From Atopsyche davidsoni (lineage: Eukaryota; Arthropoda; Insecta; Trichoptera; Hydrobiosidae): 64,000 nt of DNA. Under the pieces are notes generated by a model, which searched no databases, was not told the DNA's origin, and worked only from the letters and a program-made list of their open reading frames with translations. Numbering within the stretch: the first letter of the stretch is position 1; each line of letters opens with the position of its first letter. The stretch lies in contig JAILWY010000023.1 of assembly GCA_022113835.1 (NCBI GenBank), positions 15,064,001 to 15,128,000 of the forward strand, in the 5' to 3' direction. This document shows positions 13,069 through 23,574 of the stretch, one piece after another. A program made the position numbers and the translations under genes.

Positions 13069-14628
13069 TCATGTATTATCAGGAATACTGGATATTTCAT
13101 TTAAACTCAATTCATGATTTGCATCATTAATAGCGTCAGCGTGTTCAGGATTCTCATCAACCTCTTCAAGTTGCAGATGATTGAGACCATCAATAGTTTG
13201 CTGGAGTGATTCATTCATATCATTACTACTTGATAAGCTTCCAGAAGTGTTCACTACAGGTGCTTCTTCGATCGAAGTATCAACAGGCGTCTTGACTCTG
13301 TTCTCGGCAACTTCTATTTCAGGATTTTTAATTCCAGCAACACCTTTAGCAGGAATAGCTATAGCATCACGTTTAATCCTTCTTCTACGGGATGTATCTG
13401 TTCTCCGCAGTTGTAACATGGAGTCAAAGTCTATGATGTAAAGAAATCCAGCAATAAGCAACTCACAACTTCTCACTCCACTTTGAAAAGCCACATCTAA
13501 TTCTTTGTTTGTGCGAACATCATATTTCCACCAGCCTGAAATTTTGTTTTATCAAATGAATAAGTAACTTTTTAAAATAGTTTAGTTAGAAAATAACCAG
13601 CAAGTATAATAACAAAATACCATTTCTTCCTTCATAGAACCATTGAAATCCATCATCACTTGATTCTTCAGTGGTCTCGTCTTGCTCCGGGGGCAAAAGT
13701 ATGAGTTTAGGGTTTTCAAGAAAATCACATGGAATTTCCTGTCTGCACATCGCACATTTTTTACTTTGATTAGCAACTCCCTGAAATAATAAAAAATACT
13801 TTGTTGACAAAGGGTTTTTTTTGGTAAATAATTGAAGAAATGAGAAAATCCTTGAAAAACATATATTTTTGAATTCATATTCCTGACAGAGGTGGGATTT
13901 GATCCTATATCTCCATGATACTGTGACCTGACTACTTTTGATCACAAAATTACTTGGTGAACTAAAGTTGATAACACTCATTGATCAAAGAAAAACACAT
14001 TCCAAGGAGGATAAAAATATCTTACAACGATACTTGTCTCTCATCTGCCGTGATATTTATAAATATAATGTGTCAGAAATTGATATTACACATTGTTAAG
14101 AAATTCAATTAAAAGAACTTTACATATTTAACACATAAAAAGTTCAATGTGAAATATATGATAAACATATCTGCTATGAGTATTTTTATTTGATTTAAAA
14201 TTTTTTATAACTTAAGAAAATAGTAAGACACCCATATTTACTTTCACGCATAGAAAACAAAAAATATGTCCACATGGCAGTTGCGCTGGGTGGATGCATG
14301 ACTGAAGACAAACTGCACACTCCAGCACACTTAAAACAGGGTCCCTGTAGGAAGCATCTGAAAACAATGTTTTAACCTTATTATAAAATAAAATCAGAAA
14401 TATATATTACACTATATTGCAAATTGAAATATACGAATAGTATTTGTTAAATAACACCACTATTAATATATAAATACACTTTCTAAATGTTTATGGTCTA
14501 AGAAAGTCATGGTATTTAATTTGTGGTAATTATTAGCAACAGCCTAAAACCATTTTCAATCATATATTGGAACACTCAAATTAAATGCATATGCTCAACA
14601 ATTTACCTGAGTTGGAAGGTTTTTCCAT
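13069..14628 (-). CDS. RNF146: E3 ubiquitin ligase RNF146 (Iduna), RING + WWE
   Basis: Four exons (14628-14607, 14357-14242, 13780-13621, 13535-13069) give 254 aa. The first exon is only 22 nt (MEKPSNS). Residues 20-65 form the RING finger: [16 protein letters not shown] and CAMC. The WWE domain follows: [18 protein letters not shown], then [13 protein letters not shown] and the basic RRRRIKRD. It ends in an acidic, Ser-rich tail with possible tankyrase-binding stretches. The family recognises poly-ADP-ribosylated substrates through WWE (the iso-ADP-ribose unit) and ubiquitinates them, for example axin in Wnt signalling. All zinc ligands are present. A tRNA-like SINE fragment lies in intron 2. 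Confidence 0.95.
13881..13948 (-). repeat. tRNA-like SINE fragment in RNF146 intron 2
   Basis: On the minus strand a box-B-like GGATCAAATCC follows an A-box-like AGTAGTCAGGTCA at tRNA-like spacing. It resembles the fragment at 44428-44490. It has no proper cloverleaf, so I treat it as a degraded SINE head rather than a tRNA gene. Confidence 0.45.
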
Positions 14629-15300
14629 ATCGAGAAAATATAAGAGATTCGAAAATCGCAATAAATATTTATTGTCTTACTTTACAATAATCAACATTAG
14701 AGTTTTAATAAGTATGCTAGGAAAACAGAAAACATTAAGACGTCATACGTTTTTGACGTTTTTATGACAGTGTTGCTATAATTTTTTTTGTGACCATAAG
14801 TAATACATACCTTTTTTAATTTCACTTAACTAATTTTATAAAATAAAATTAGTCAGAAATCAAACTGTTGTAATAATAAAATATAATGGAGCTTCAGAGT
14901 TATTTATATTAAGTCGAGATACATTTTAATATTATACGTCGATTTTGTTTGTTTTCTTATAACAGACCAGTATTATTATCTTTGTCAAACACAAACTGGA
15001 AATACTGGATATTCAAGTTCTGTCAAACTTGTAGTATACGCGAAGGATATACTTGACCGTGGTTTTGATTCTTTTACATTTATGAGTTTTACAACTATTA
15101 TTTCAACGATATAAACATATTTAAACCGTTATTATAGATTATGTACTTTAGTTGCCAATACATAAATTCATTGAAATAGTATTGAATTATACTTAACTTT
15201 GTTACTTGGATAAATTATTAACCACACCAACGAACATTAATTATTAGTATTTTTATGACTAGTTTTATATGAAAGCATTATGTTCACATGATTTTTTAAC
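14629..15300. promoter_or_regulatory. Divergent spacer, RNF146 / zinc-finger gene
   Basis: About 670 bp between head-to-head genes. It presumably contains both promoters. No TATA/initiator pair or repeat that I can support. Confidence 0.4.
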
Positions 15301-17567
15301 ATGGACAGGTAAGCTATATTACAAGTTATATTGTACATTTAAATGTAATTATTTTAAAGTACTTTTACACTTTTTAATTTGGTTTCAGCACACACTCTAA
15401 TATTATGAAAGAAGAGTGTGCAGGCGAAGATAAATACTTTTATCCTAGTCTTAAAAGTGTAAGTTTATTACCATATTTTATATACAATCAAATTGATCTA
15501 CTATGTGCATCACTTAACCAAAATTGGGGTTATAAAGAGATTAATGTCAATATACTGATTTAAATAGAAAAATATAATTCATAAATTAAGTTGCCCTAAT
15601 ATTTCCGGTAAAAATTGTTATTTGGGATTTTTAAACAATCATTACTTGCAAACAAAAATAATTTGGACTTGTAGATATGTTAATATTCCTACTGAATTGC
15701 TGTTTAATTTTTATTTTGTGTATCAGTTAAAACACATAGAATAAAGATAATTTTTCTAATTTAGAAAATATATTCATGTTACTAATCTTGGAATATAGTA
15801 ATATAGATCAGAATTACTCATACAATGACATTTGTTGAAGTCATAAATCATCATTGTATCACCTTACTGCCCAAATCTTATCAGCATGTGACTCTTATCA
15901 ATTTATATATCTTTTATTTATCACTGAAAATAGTAAAATATGTATTACAAGATAAAATTACTAAAATGAACAACTTATTTTTTTATTTGAATTGCATATT
16001 TGTTATTGGAATTTAAAAAAAAACTTTTAATTTTAGGATATTCAACAAGAACAAGTTGTAGCATTAGATTTAGCTAAGCAAGAGCCGAATACATGTTTCA
16101 CGAGTCTAGATTTTAAACGTCGTGAATTGATTGATACCTCTCATATCAAACGTGAATTATCATTAAACCACAATGAAAATGATTCTTGCACAAGTAACAA
16201 CGGGATAGAGAAAATTATCTCAAGAATAAAAGTGAAAACAAACATAGAAGATTTCTATTCTTCGTATATCTCTCTAAAGGTTGATTTTTTTTTATTATTG
16301 TAGAAATTTTTGACAACATTGAGGGTGCTTGGTATAGAATTGTATTGTACAAATATTATTATGTATGTAGTATATATTAAGTATTCATTGTAAATATAAT
16401 GAAAAAAAAACATTAAATATTTTTTACCTAAAAAACTTGATAGAAGAATATTATTATTAACAATTGAATTTAGCAAATAATTATTACGAAATACAATACA
16501 AAGTACCTGAAATAAATAACTTAGTTGTGTTTTTTTGCATTTTATATATATAATTTATTTGCAATTTTAATTTAAAACTAAGTATTGATAGTAATTTATT
16601 ATATTTTTAGGATATTCATGAAGAACAAGTTGTGGCATTGGATTTAGTTAAGCAAGAGCAGGATACATCTAGTGAAAAATCTTTTACAAGTCAATATTTC
16701 GAAGATGGTGAGTTGCTAGATACTTCTCATATCAAATGTGAATTGTCATTGAACCACAATGAAAATAACTCTAGCACAAGTAATAATGGAATAGAGAAAT
16801 TTATCTCAAGGGTGAAAACGAAAATAGAAAATTTATATGATGGAACAGAAAAACCTAAAAAGCGTAAGAAAAGCAAACCGGGAACAAAAATTCATAGCTG
16901 TGATACATGTTCATATACAAGCACACACTTAACTAATTTGAGAACTCATATGAGGTCACATACAGGCGAAAAACCGTTTACGTGTGATAAGTGTTCCTAC
17001 AGCAGCTATCAGTTGGGGCATTTACAAGCTCATATACTCCTTCACACAGGCCAGAGACCCTTTGCCTGCAACCTGTGTTGTTTTACTTCCAGAGTAATGA
17101 GTCATTTAAAACGGCACAAAAAAGTTCACATTGAAGAAAGACCATTTGCGTGCAATCTATGTAGTTTCAAATCAATGGAATCAAATAAACTGAAATCTCA
17201 TACATTAATGCACACTGATGGTACTACCCCTTGCTGTCAACAATGTAACTTCACCTGTAAGAAACCTCATCAAATGAGACGCACTAGAAAAAGAATACCG
17301 AGTGACGAAAGACGGCTAGACTGTGATCAATGCAGTTACAAGGCCAAACGTGCTCGACACTTGGTTGCTCACATGAGGACTCATAGTGGTGAAAAACCTT
17401 TTGCTTGTGATAAATGCGCATACGTGTCTAGTCAAATCGGTCATTTGAATGTGCATAAAAGGATTCACACCGGTGAAAAACCTTATCCTTGTAATAAATG
17501 TGAATATGCAGGAAGAACTTCCCGCGACATAAAATATCATTCAATGACACATTTGAAAAATAAATAA
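15301..17567 (+). CDS. C2H2 zinc-finger protein with duplicated internal exon
   Basis: Exons 15301-15308, 15389-15458, 16037-16279 and 16611-17567 keep phase (425 aa with all four). An in-frame TGA just upstream supports ATG 15301. Exons 3 and 4 both begin at phase 0 and encode similar acidic leaders (VVALDL, DTSHIK, ELSLNHNEN), so exon 3 can be used or skipped without a frame change. Exon 4 continues into a basic stretch (KPKKRKKSKPG, a likely nuclear signal) and eight C2H2 units joined by HTGEKPF-type linkers. Unit 5 (CQQCNF...) keeps its Cys pair but both His positions are replaced (MRRTRKRI), so it cannot bind zinc in the usual way. Probably a nuclear DNA-binding factor of the lineage-expanded insect ZNF class. 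No specific orthologue recognised. Confidence 0.85.
16037..16279 (+). repeat. Tandemly duplicated exon (partner 16611-16850)
   Basis: This 243-nt phase-0 exon and the first about 240 nt of the next exon encode nearly parallel sequences: DIQQEQVVALDL against DIHEEQVVALDL, then shared DTSHIK, ELSLNHNEN and TSNNGIEK. The copies diverge after VKT. The upstream copy ends at a weak donor (AAG|GTTGAT). Confidence 0.9.
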
Positions 17568-18146
17568 ATCATATTTTTCCATCATGCTGATGAGATGAAT
17601 TTCATGTTAAATATTTTAAAAATAAATACCTATTTGTATTTTTATTTAAAATATTTTTGTTATTATTTCCAAACGGAATGATTTGTTTACATACACTTCT
17701 ATTAAAAGTTAAATCATTTATATGATGCTGATATAATCTTAACTTGACTTAATTTGATAAATCTGAATTTATTATTTGAAAATTCTAGCCTATCAGACAA
17801 TAGCCTTTTGTGTTACCACCACCAATAAAGCGCTACCATAGCATTTACACCATCTTCTATGTGTTTTGGTATCATGGGTAGTAGCCTTACTGGGCTCAAT
17901 CAATTTGAATACTTGCCACCAAAGGCAAACAGTGTCTCAAAAGTCATGGAATCATTTCTAGACCGCAATTCAATATTTTTTTTATAACTTGTGCTATAAT
18001 AATTATTTTTAAATAAATTATCAAAATTCTGTTATATGATATATAATATCCAAGGTTTTGGGAATAAAACACTGTGTACATCATTATAAATAGCTTAATG
18101 TAAAATCTCATAAATTGGGAACTTATAATTTATAGTTATAAGTTTA
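17568..18146. other. Intergenic, zinc-finger 3' side
   Basis: 3' UTR of the zinc-finger gene, with AATAAA at about 17620, then AT-rich sequence up to the miniature transposon. No gene seen. Confidence 0.4.
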
Positions 18147-18859
18147 CAGTTAAACTTCGATATAACGGACAAAAAATCCGGTCAAATGAAATAAAAATAA
18201 AAACGTTTTAAATGCGAATATGTAAAAAATTTAATTTTTTTCGTCATTTTCGAGAGTTGATTATAAAAAAACAGCCTACTTCAAAAGTGCAAAACAAGAG
18301 TTGATTCCTTTTTAGTAGAATTATCGAAAGCAAGCGCGTCGATATCAAACAGCAACGTCACTTCACGACGAGTGTCCCAAGACAATTAAATAGAATGTTG
18401 TTTGTGTTTTGTATTTTTTTTATTTATATCTAAATACATAGTGTATATATTATTGATTTTTGTGAATACCGTCTCACAGGAAGTACGATTTTGCCTATAC
18501 AGGTTTGATTGATAGATAATGATTAAGTACATTTTTTCAAATATTGAAAATTGATTAAAGAAACTCTTAGAAAAATATCATCGTGATTTGTGTGGGATTC
18601 GAACCCACATCCCCAAGCTTACATGGCCGGTGCATTACCAATTATGCCAACGAATCACTAGTACTAGGCAAGAGTTTTTAACAATCATATCCTATAAATG
18701 AAACAACGTACTTATTATGCCAATGAAATATTGTGTACATAGAGTATTTTCAAAAAAAAGTTTTTTGATTTATTTTAAACCTATTTTTTTATAACGGAAA
18801 TTCAGGTTTAACGGACACCCCCTCCCCCCAATTGCTTTGTCATATCGAGGGTTTTACTG
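18147..18859 (+). mobile_element. pogo/Tigger-like miniature element, interrupted by a SINE
   Basis: The ends are inverted repeats. The left end begins CAGTTAAACTTCGATATAAC and the right end is the complement of CAGTAAAACCCTCGATATG, flanked by TA at 18145-18146 and 18860-18861. CAGT ends and a TA target duplication are the pogo-branch Tc1/mariner pattern. Without the SINE it is about 410 bp, the same as the inverted copy at 24634-25043, with which it shares sequence along its full length. No transposase is encoded. Confidence 0.88.
18447..18736 (-). mobile_element. tRNA-derived SINE nested in the miniature element
   Basis: 290 bp absent from the sister copy at 24634-25043, bounded by near-identical 11-bp target duplications (ACATAGTGTAT at 18436-18446, ACATAGAGTAT at 18737-18747). 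On the minus strand it contains a 76-nt tRNA-like block (18658-18583) with A-box TGGCATAATTGGTAATGC and B-box GGTTCGAATCC. A non-tRNA body and an AT-rich tail follow. The block lacks U8 and a normal anticodon loop, so it is not a working tRNA gene. The 3' body matches 41175-41258. Confidence 0.85.
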
Positions 18860-19188
18860 TACATGATTCTCGCATACGAAAACTAAAAAAAAACTCGAAA
18901 TAGAGAAAAAAATGCTTCCAACCATAAACAAAGGCAGCGCACACAAAGCATAGACATTATGACATTTTATAGCCATAAACAAGCACAGCGCACTCAAAGC
19001 ACTGGGATTATGACATTTTGCGAGTGACAGCGAGTCGCGGGAGCGGCAGGCGGCGAGTAGCGGCACCAGCGCTGCTGTCATCGGTTCGCATTGCGGCTTT
19101 TTGAAATCGTTACACCCATAACCAAACTTGCGCCCAATCTCGACACTTTTATTCTTCAATAGCATTTTTATTTACTTAAATTACCAAA
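18860..19188 (+). promoter_or_regulatory. SPTLC1 upstream region with 50-bp tandem duplication
   Basis: GC and CpG content rise compared with the surroundings (about 18920-19120). Two imperfect copies of a roughly 50-bp unit (CCATAAACAA...CAGCGCAC...TATGACATTTT) occupy about 18920-19018. It lies directly upstream of the SPTLC1 ATG and is probably the promoter or 5' UTR. Confidence 0.55.
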
Positions 19189-22100
19189 ATGTTCTTTGTG
19201 ATGGACGTTCTTGATATGGTACGTACGGTTAATGTTATAACATATTATTAAAAACTTATCGCTTTTAATGAATATACCACTCGAAACATGACTCTTAAAT
19301 CCAATCAAAGAATTTGCTTAGTAAGCCTTATACTATCATTTTGGTATGATTATTTAACTATATTAATATATAGCGCATTGTTAACGGTTATTGGATTGAG
19401 TGCATGCATGTTATAGTGACCATGTACATATTCCAAAATAGGTTTTGTGAATAGTTTATGACATGTCATAATTTGCAAATGTTTCTTTAATAAAACTATT
19501 AGTGTGAATGTTATCTCCAGTGAAGGTCAACGCTTTTGATAGAAAATAACTATAATATAACATATTTCTAAAAATAAAAGTTATTTTCTACTAATTTGGA
19601 ACTTTGTTAATTATCAAATTGCAGTTGTTATTACCTTTTAAGGTTAGTTTAAAATGAGATTTTTGTTGATATGCGTATGATAATCTTTTAGGCTGGTTGG
19701 TGGACAGGAGCAATTGGGTTTCAAATTGTTATTGGTGTTTTATTTTTTCTTTGGAAACAAAGCAAACCAAAAATTGTTAAGCCTAAAGAAATTGACCTTC
19801 AAAGATTGGTCGAGTGGGAACCTCATCCTCTTGTGGAAGAAGATGTAATTGTGGATGCACCTCCCATTATGGGAAAAATATCTTTATCTGAAGGTGAATG
19901 TAATATGGGGGCTACCAGCTTTTTATCGATGGACCGCCAAGAAAAAGTTCAAGAAGATTCTATTGCAGCCTTACGTAAATACGGAGTAGGATCCTGTGGA
20001 CCTCGTGGATTTTACGGAACTATTGATGTACACCTCGAGTTAGAAGAGCGATTGGCTAGTTTTATGGGTGTAGAGGAGGCGTGTGTTTATTCATATGGCT
20101 TTTCTACCGTTGCAAGTGCCATTCCCGCTTATGCTAAGAAAGGAGATCTTATATTTGTGTAAGTTTATTGTATTTCAATAAATTTCTAGAAAATTAGAAT
20201 GTATATAAAACATGCATATAGTATATGGTTTATTGACTGAATTGTTTGCTGTACTTGTTTTCAGTGATGAATGTGTAAATTTTGCCATTCAAAAGGGTTT
20301 AGATGCATCCAGAAGTACAATATTCTTTTATCGCCATAATGATATGTTACATCTTGAAGAGTTACTGAAAGCAGCTTCTAGTAAACTTACTAAAAAACGC
20401 TCATTTCTTGTGTCTGAGGGAATCTTTTACAACACTGGTGCTATATGCTCGCTGCCACAACTTGTTGAGATACGAAAAAAATACAAACTTCGTCTCATAT
20501 TGGATGAAAGTTTGTCAATTGGGGTATGAATAATTTTTAATCCAATTTAATATTTAACTTTTTTTCTCTTATTTTTATCAATGTTCAGTTTTTTAATCAT
20601 TTTATTTGTATGAGCACACAAGTAGATATTACTTCATTTACTTGAGAAATACGTACATATTGCTTATGTGCGTATTTATTTTGAGGAAACTCCCATGTAT
20701 AAATACATTTGATTGGTACCAGAAGTTTTATTACTCATTCTGTTCACTTAACTTATGTTGGTATGATTTACCAATCGTACTGGCATTGCACCATTAAGTA
20801 GCTCAATGCTTCAATGCTCATTTAGTAGTACAATTGACTTTTGCCCTTGAGCTTCATTTTTATTGTTTCTATTTATTAGTTTCATTTCATCTCGGTAATC
20901 ATTGATACTGCCTAGATTTTATGACTTTTTAAACAAACAATTGTGATTTTATTGTTTAGTTATGAAATATGAACTTTGAATTATTATTCAAATTTACAAA
21001 TGTAATGTTAATCTTCAGTTGAATATGTTGTCCGAAGAGCTTATTGATATGATCGATAAAATGTTAAATTGAAGGTCACGGCCTCAAACTTCACTTTCGG
21101 CTATTTTTTTTTTTTCAGTGGGTTTTAATTTTTTTATAGATATTGTAAGCTATTTTTATTTTCTAAAATATTTTCGTTCGGTTGATTAAATATTTCTAAT
21201 TTGACAAGTTTCTTTTTTGATAATAGGTTATTGGGGAGAAAGGTCGAGGTCTAACAGAATATTTCCACGTTCCCATTTGTGATGTTGATTTAATCATTGG
21301 ATCCTTGGAACATTCTTTTGGTTCCATTGGCGGGTTCTGTGTAGGAAGCAGCTTCATTGTTGAACATCAACGACTTTCAGGCTTAGGTATGCTCCAGAAA
21401 TATATTAATTTTTGTTTTTTATTTGTCACGGTAAATGTAATAAGCAATAATGAATAGGCAGCTTTCCTGTTTATATTATCACGGAATAAAATATCTGGAA
21501 CACCAAAAGTAATATGATACATATTCATTATGAATATTAATTATAATTTTTAATATATGTACGATAATCAGACACTGACCAAATAGGTCTTATTTTGAAT
21601 AGTTAACTTACCAATGTAAATTTACATAATTTTATGTACTCTGTAAGTGTTTATATACTACATCATTGGCATCCTTGGTCATAATTTGTGTTGAAGATTG
21701 AAATACAAACAAACATCCTACAAATTATTTCAGGCTATTGCTTCAGTGCTTCCTTACCCCCACTACTTACACAAGCCGCAATCTCAGCACTGGATTTGAT
21801 TGAGTCTGATCCATCGACAATGAAGGAACTTCGTGATAACTCTGAGAAACTTCAGAGGTAAAGAATTTTTTTTGTAAAAATCTTAGCATTAATTAATTTC
21901 TTATCTTAGCATTCTTAATTTTAATGTGATCTTGTATTTGTATGTTGCAGTGCTCTGACGAGATTGAAGCAATATAGAATCAGCGGCCATGAGTTATCTC
22001 CTATAAAGCACTTATATGTGGGATCAAAAGATTTGTGCGTTGCCAAGAAGCAGTCTTGTTTGCGTCAAATAGCACAACATTGTGCAGATAATGGAGTAGT

Positions 22101-22248
22101 GCTAAGTGTAGCATCGTACCTTCGTGATGTGGAAGTGAACTGTCCCGAGCCGTCTATACGAATCGCTTCCAACAGGTCATACTCTCAGGAACAGATTGAC
22201 AAGCTTATCGTACTTCTTACCGAAGCTCACAAACTATTAGATTTATAA
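19189..22248 (+). CDS. SPTLC1: Serine palmitoyltransferase subunit 1
   Basis: Six exons (19189-19218, 19692-20158, 20265-20523, 21227-21386, 21734-21857, 21951-22248) encode 445 aa; human has 473. An in-frame TAA precedes the ATG. An N-terminal membrane segment ([16 protein letters not shown]) is followed by the alpha-oxoamine synthase fold: [15 protein letters not shown], with the Cys that is mutated in human HSAN1, then [20 protein letters not shown] and SIGGFCVG. As expected for LCB1-type subunits, the PLP-binding Lys is absent ([10 protein letters not shown]), so catalysis needs the SPTLC2/lace partner. The complex condenses serine with palmitoyl-CoA at the ER, the first step of sphingolipid synthesis. 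It converges with the tektin gene. Confidence 0.95.
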
Positions 22249-23574
22249 TGAAGAAAATAAATAGTTTCAGATAATTTTATATTTTTTCCAGCACTTTGTT
22301 CTAGTTAAATTAATTCACTTACGGGTAAACAAAACACAAATATCTGCTCAAGCTTTATATAAGGTAGTATTATGAAACATGCCTCTTGAATTTTTGTGCC
22401 TTCGAACAAATAGCCTGAATGGCTTTAAATATCAGCCATTTTTAATAGTCCTTAAGTTCATGTTAATTTTAAATAGCTGGTTGTATTAAAAGGTTTTATG
22501 TGTTTTCCTGTCAGTATTACATTTATGTAGCAGTGTGCTCCCATGTAAGATTTGTGAATAATAATTATATTTGGCTAATTTATTTTTATTTTTAACTAGA
22601 TAATACTTGGAGATGTTCTTAATTTAACTTAGTGCAAATGTACTTCCCGAGCAAGCTCCTTCCGACAATCTTATATTGTTTTTTTTTTTTAAATAATCTG
22701 CTTCTAATATTTGTATGTAGATTTGTTGGTTCATTATCTATTTAATCACTCTGTACTTGGCCTTTCTGATAAAAATAATGACTTTATCACAAAAATGTCT
22801 CATGTTTTGCATAAAAGTGGGCATTTATCTTAATAACAAGAATTTTGTTATTAATATTTCTTAGCCTGATTAGCCTGCTGATAATTAACAATAAATAATA
22901 TTAGGGTTGGCTGAAATATGTCAAGGAATCACGTCATATATACATTTTCATCCTCATTGTCATATCAAAATCATAAACTGTAAATAACAAATTTTCATTC
23001 TCCAAAAATACCACTCGAGGCTTAAAGAGTGTTAGTGTTTTATTTTAATGCTTATTTGGGTTACTTAACATTTATTTAACTGAAATTGTCAAAAGGTTCT
23101 AAGAACAAAGTAAAATATAATTATTTTTTATACTTTTGGTTTTTTTATTGTTGTAATAGAATAGAATTATCAAATTAGTAAACATGTATTGTACTCTACA
23201 CTAGTTTATTTCAGATTTTTTTTCTATGTGCCACTTTTTATTATTACATGGACACACTATAATGTTGTGTTTTCAAAGTGCAAATTTAAAACTTTTCGAA
23301 CGCTATGAAAGCTTTCTATTTATTTTCTTTATTAAATATATTAATGTAAAATTTTAAAGTATGTAACAAATTTCTACTGTAATATTGCAAGCTTATTTTT
23401 ATTGTGTAGTATTAATAAAGAGGAATTGTTACTGTTGAAAATCGTGTTTTCCTTCTATATATTTTTTGTTAATTATAAGATGATTTCTAGGAAAGTTTCT
23501 TCTAAAATGTAAAAAAAAATTGAAGTGAACAAAAGCTACCTGATTTTCTTAATATACAGTATTTTTCACATAAT
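22249..23574. other. Convergent 3' region, SPTLC1 / tektin
   Basis: About 1.3 kb of AT-rich sequence with several AATAAA signals (for example about 22256 and 23412). It presumably holds both 3' UTRs. No gene, RNA or clear repeat seen. Confidence 0.45.

Noticed and set aside
18583..18658. 76-nt tRNA-like sequence with good A and B boxes (minus)
   Set aside because: No U8, poor anticodon stem, wrong base 5' of the anticodon, and it sits inside a repeated SINE body; not a functional tRNA gene.
18854..19165. 103-codon minus-strand frame over the SPTLC1 upstream region
   Set aside because: Produced by the tandem duplication and GC-richer promoter; no recognisable protein.
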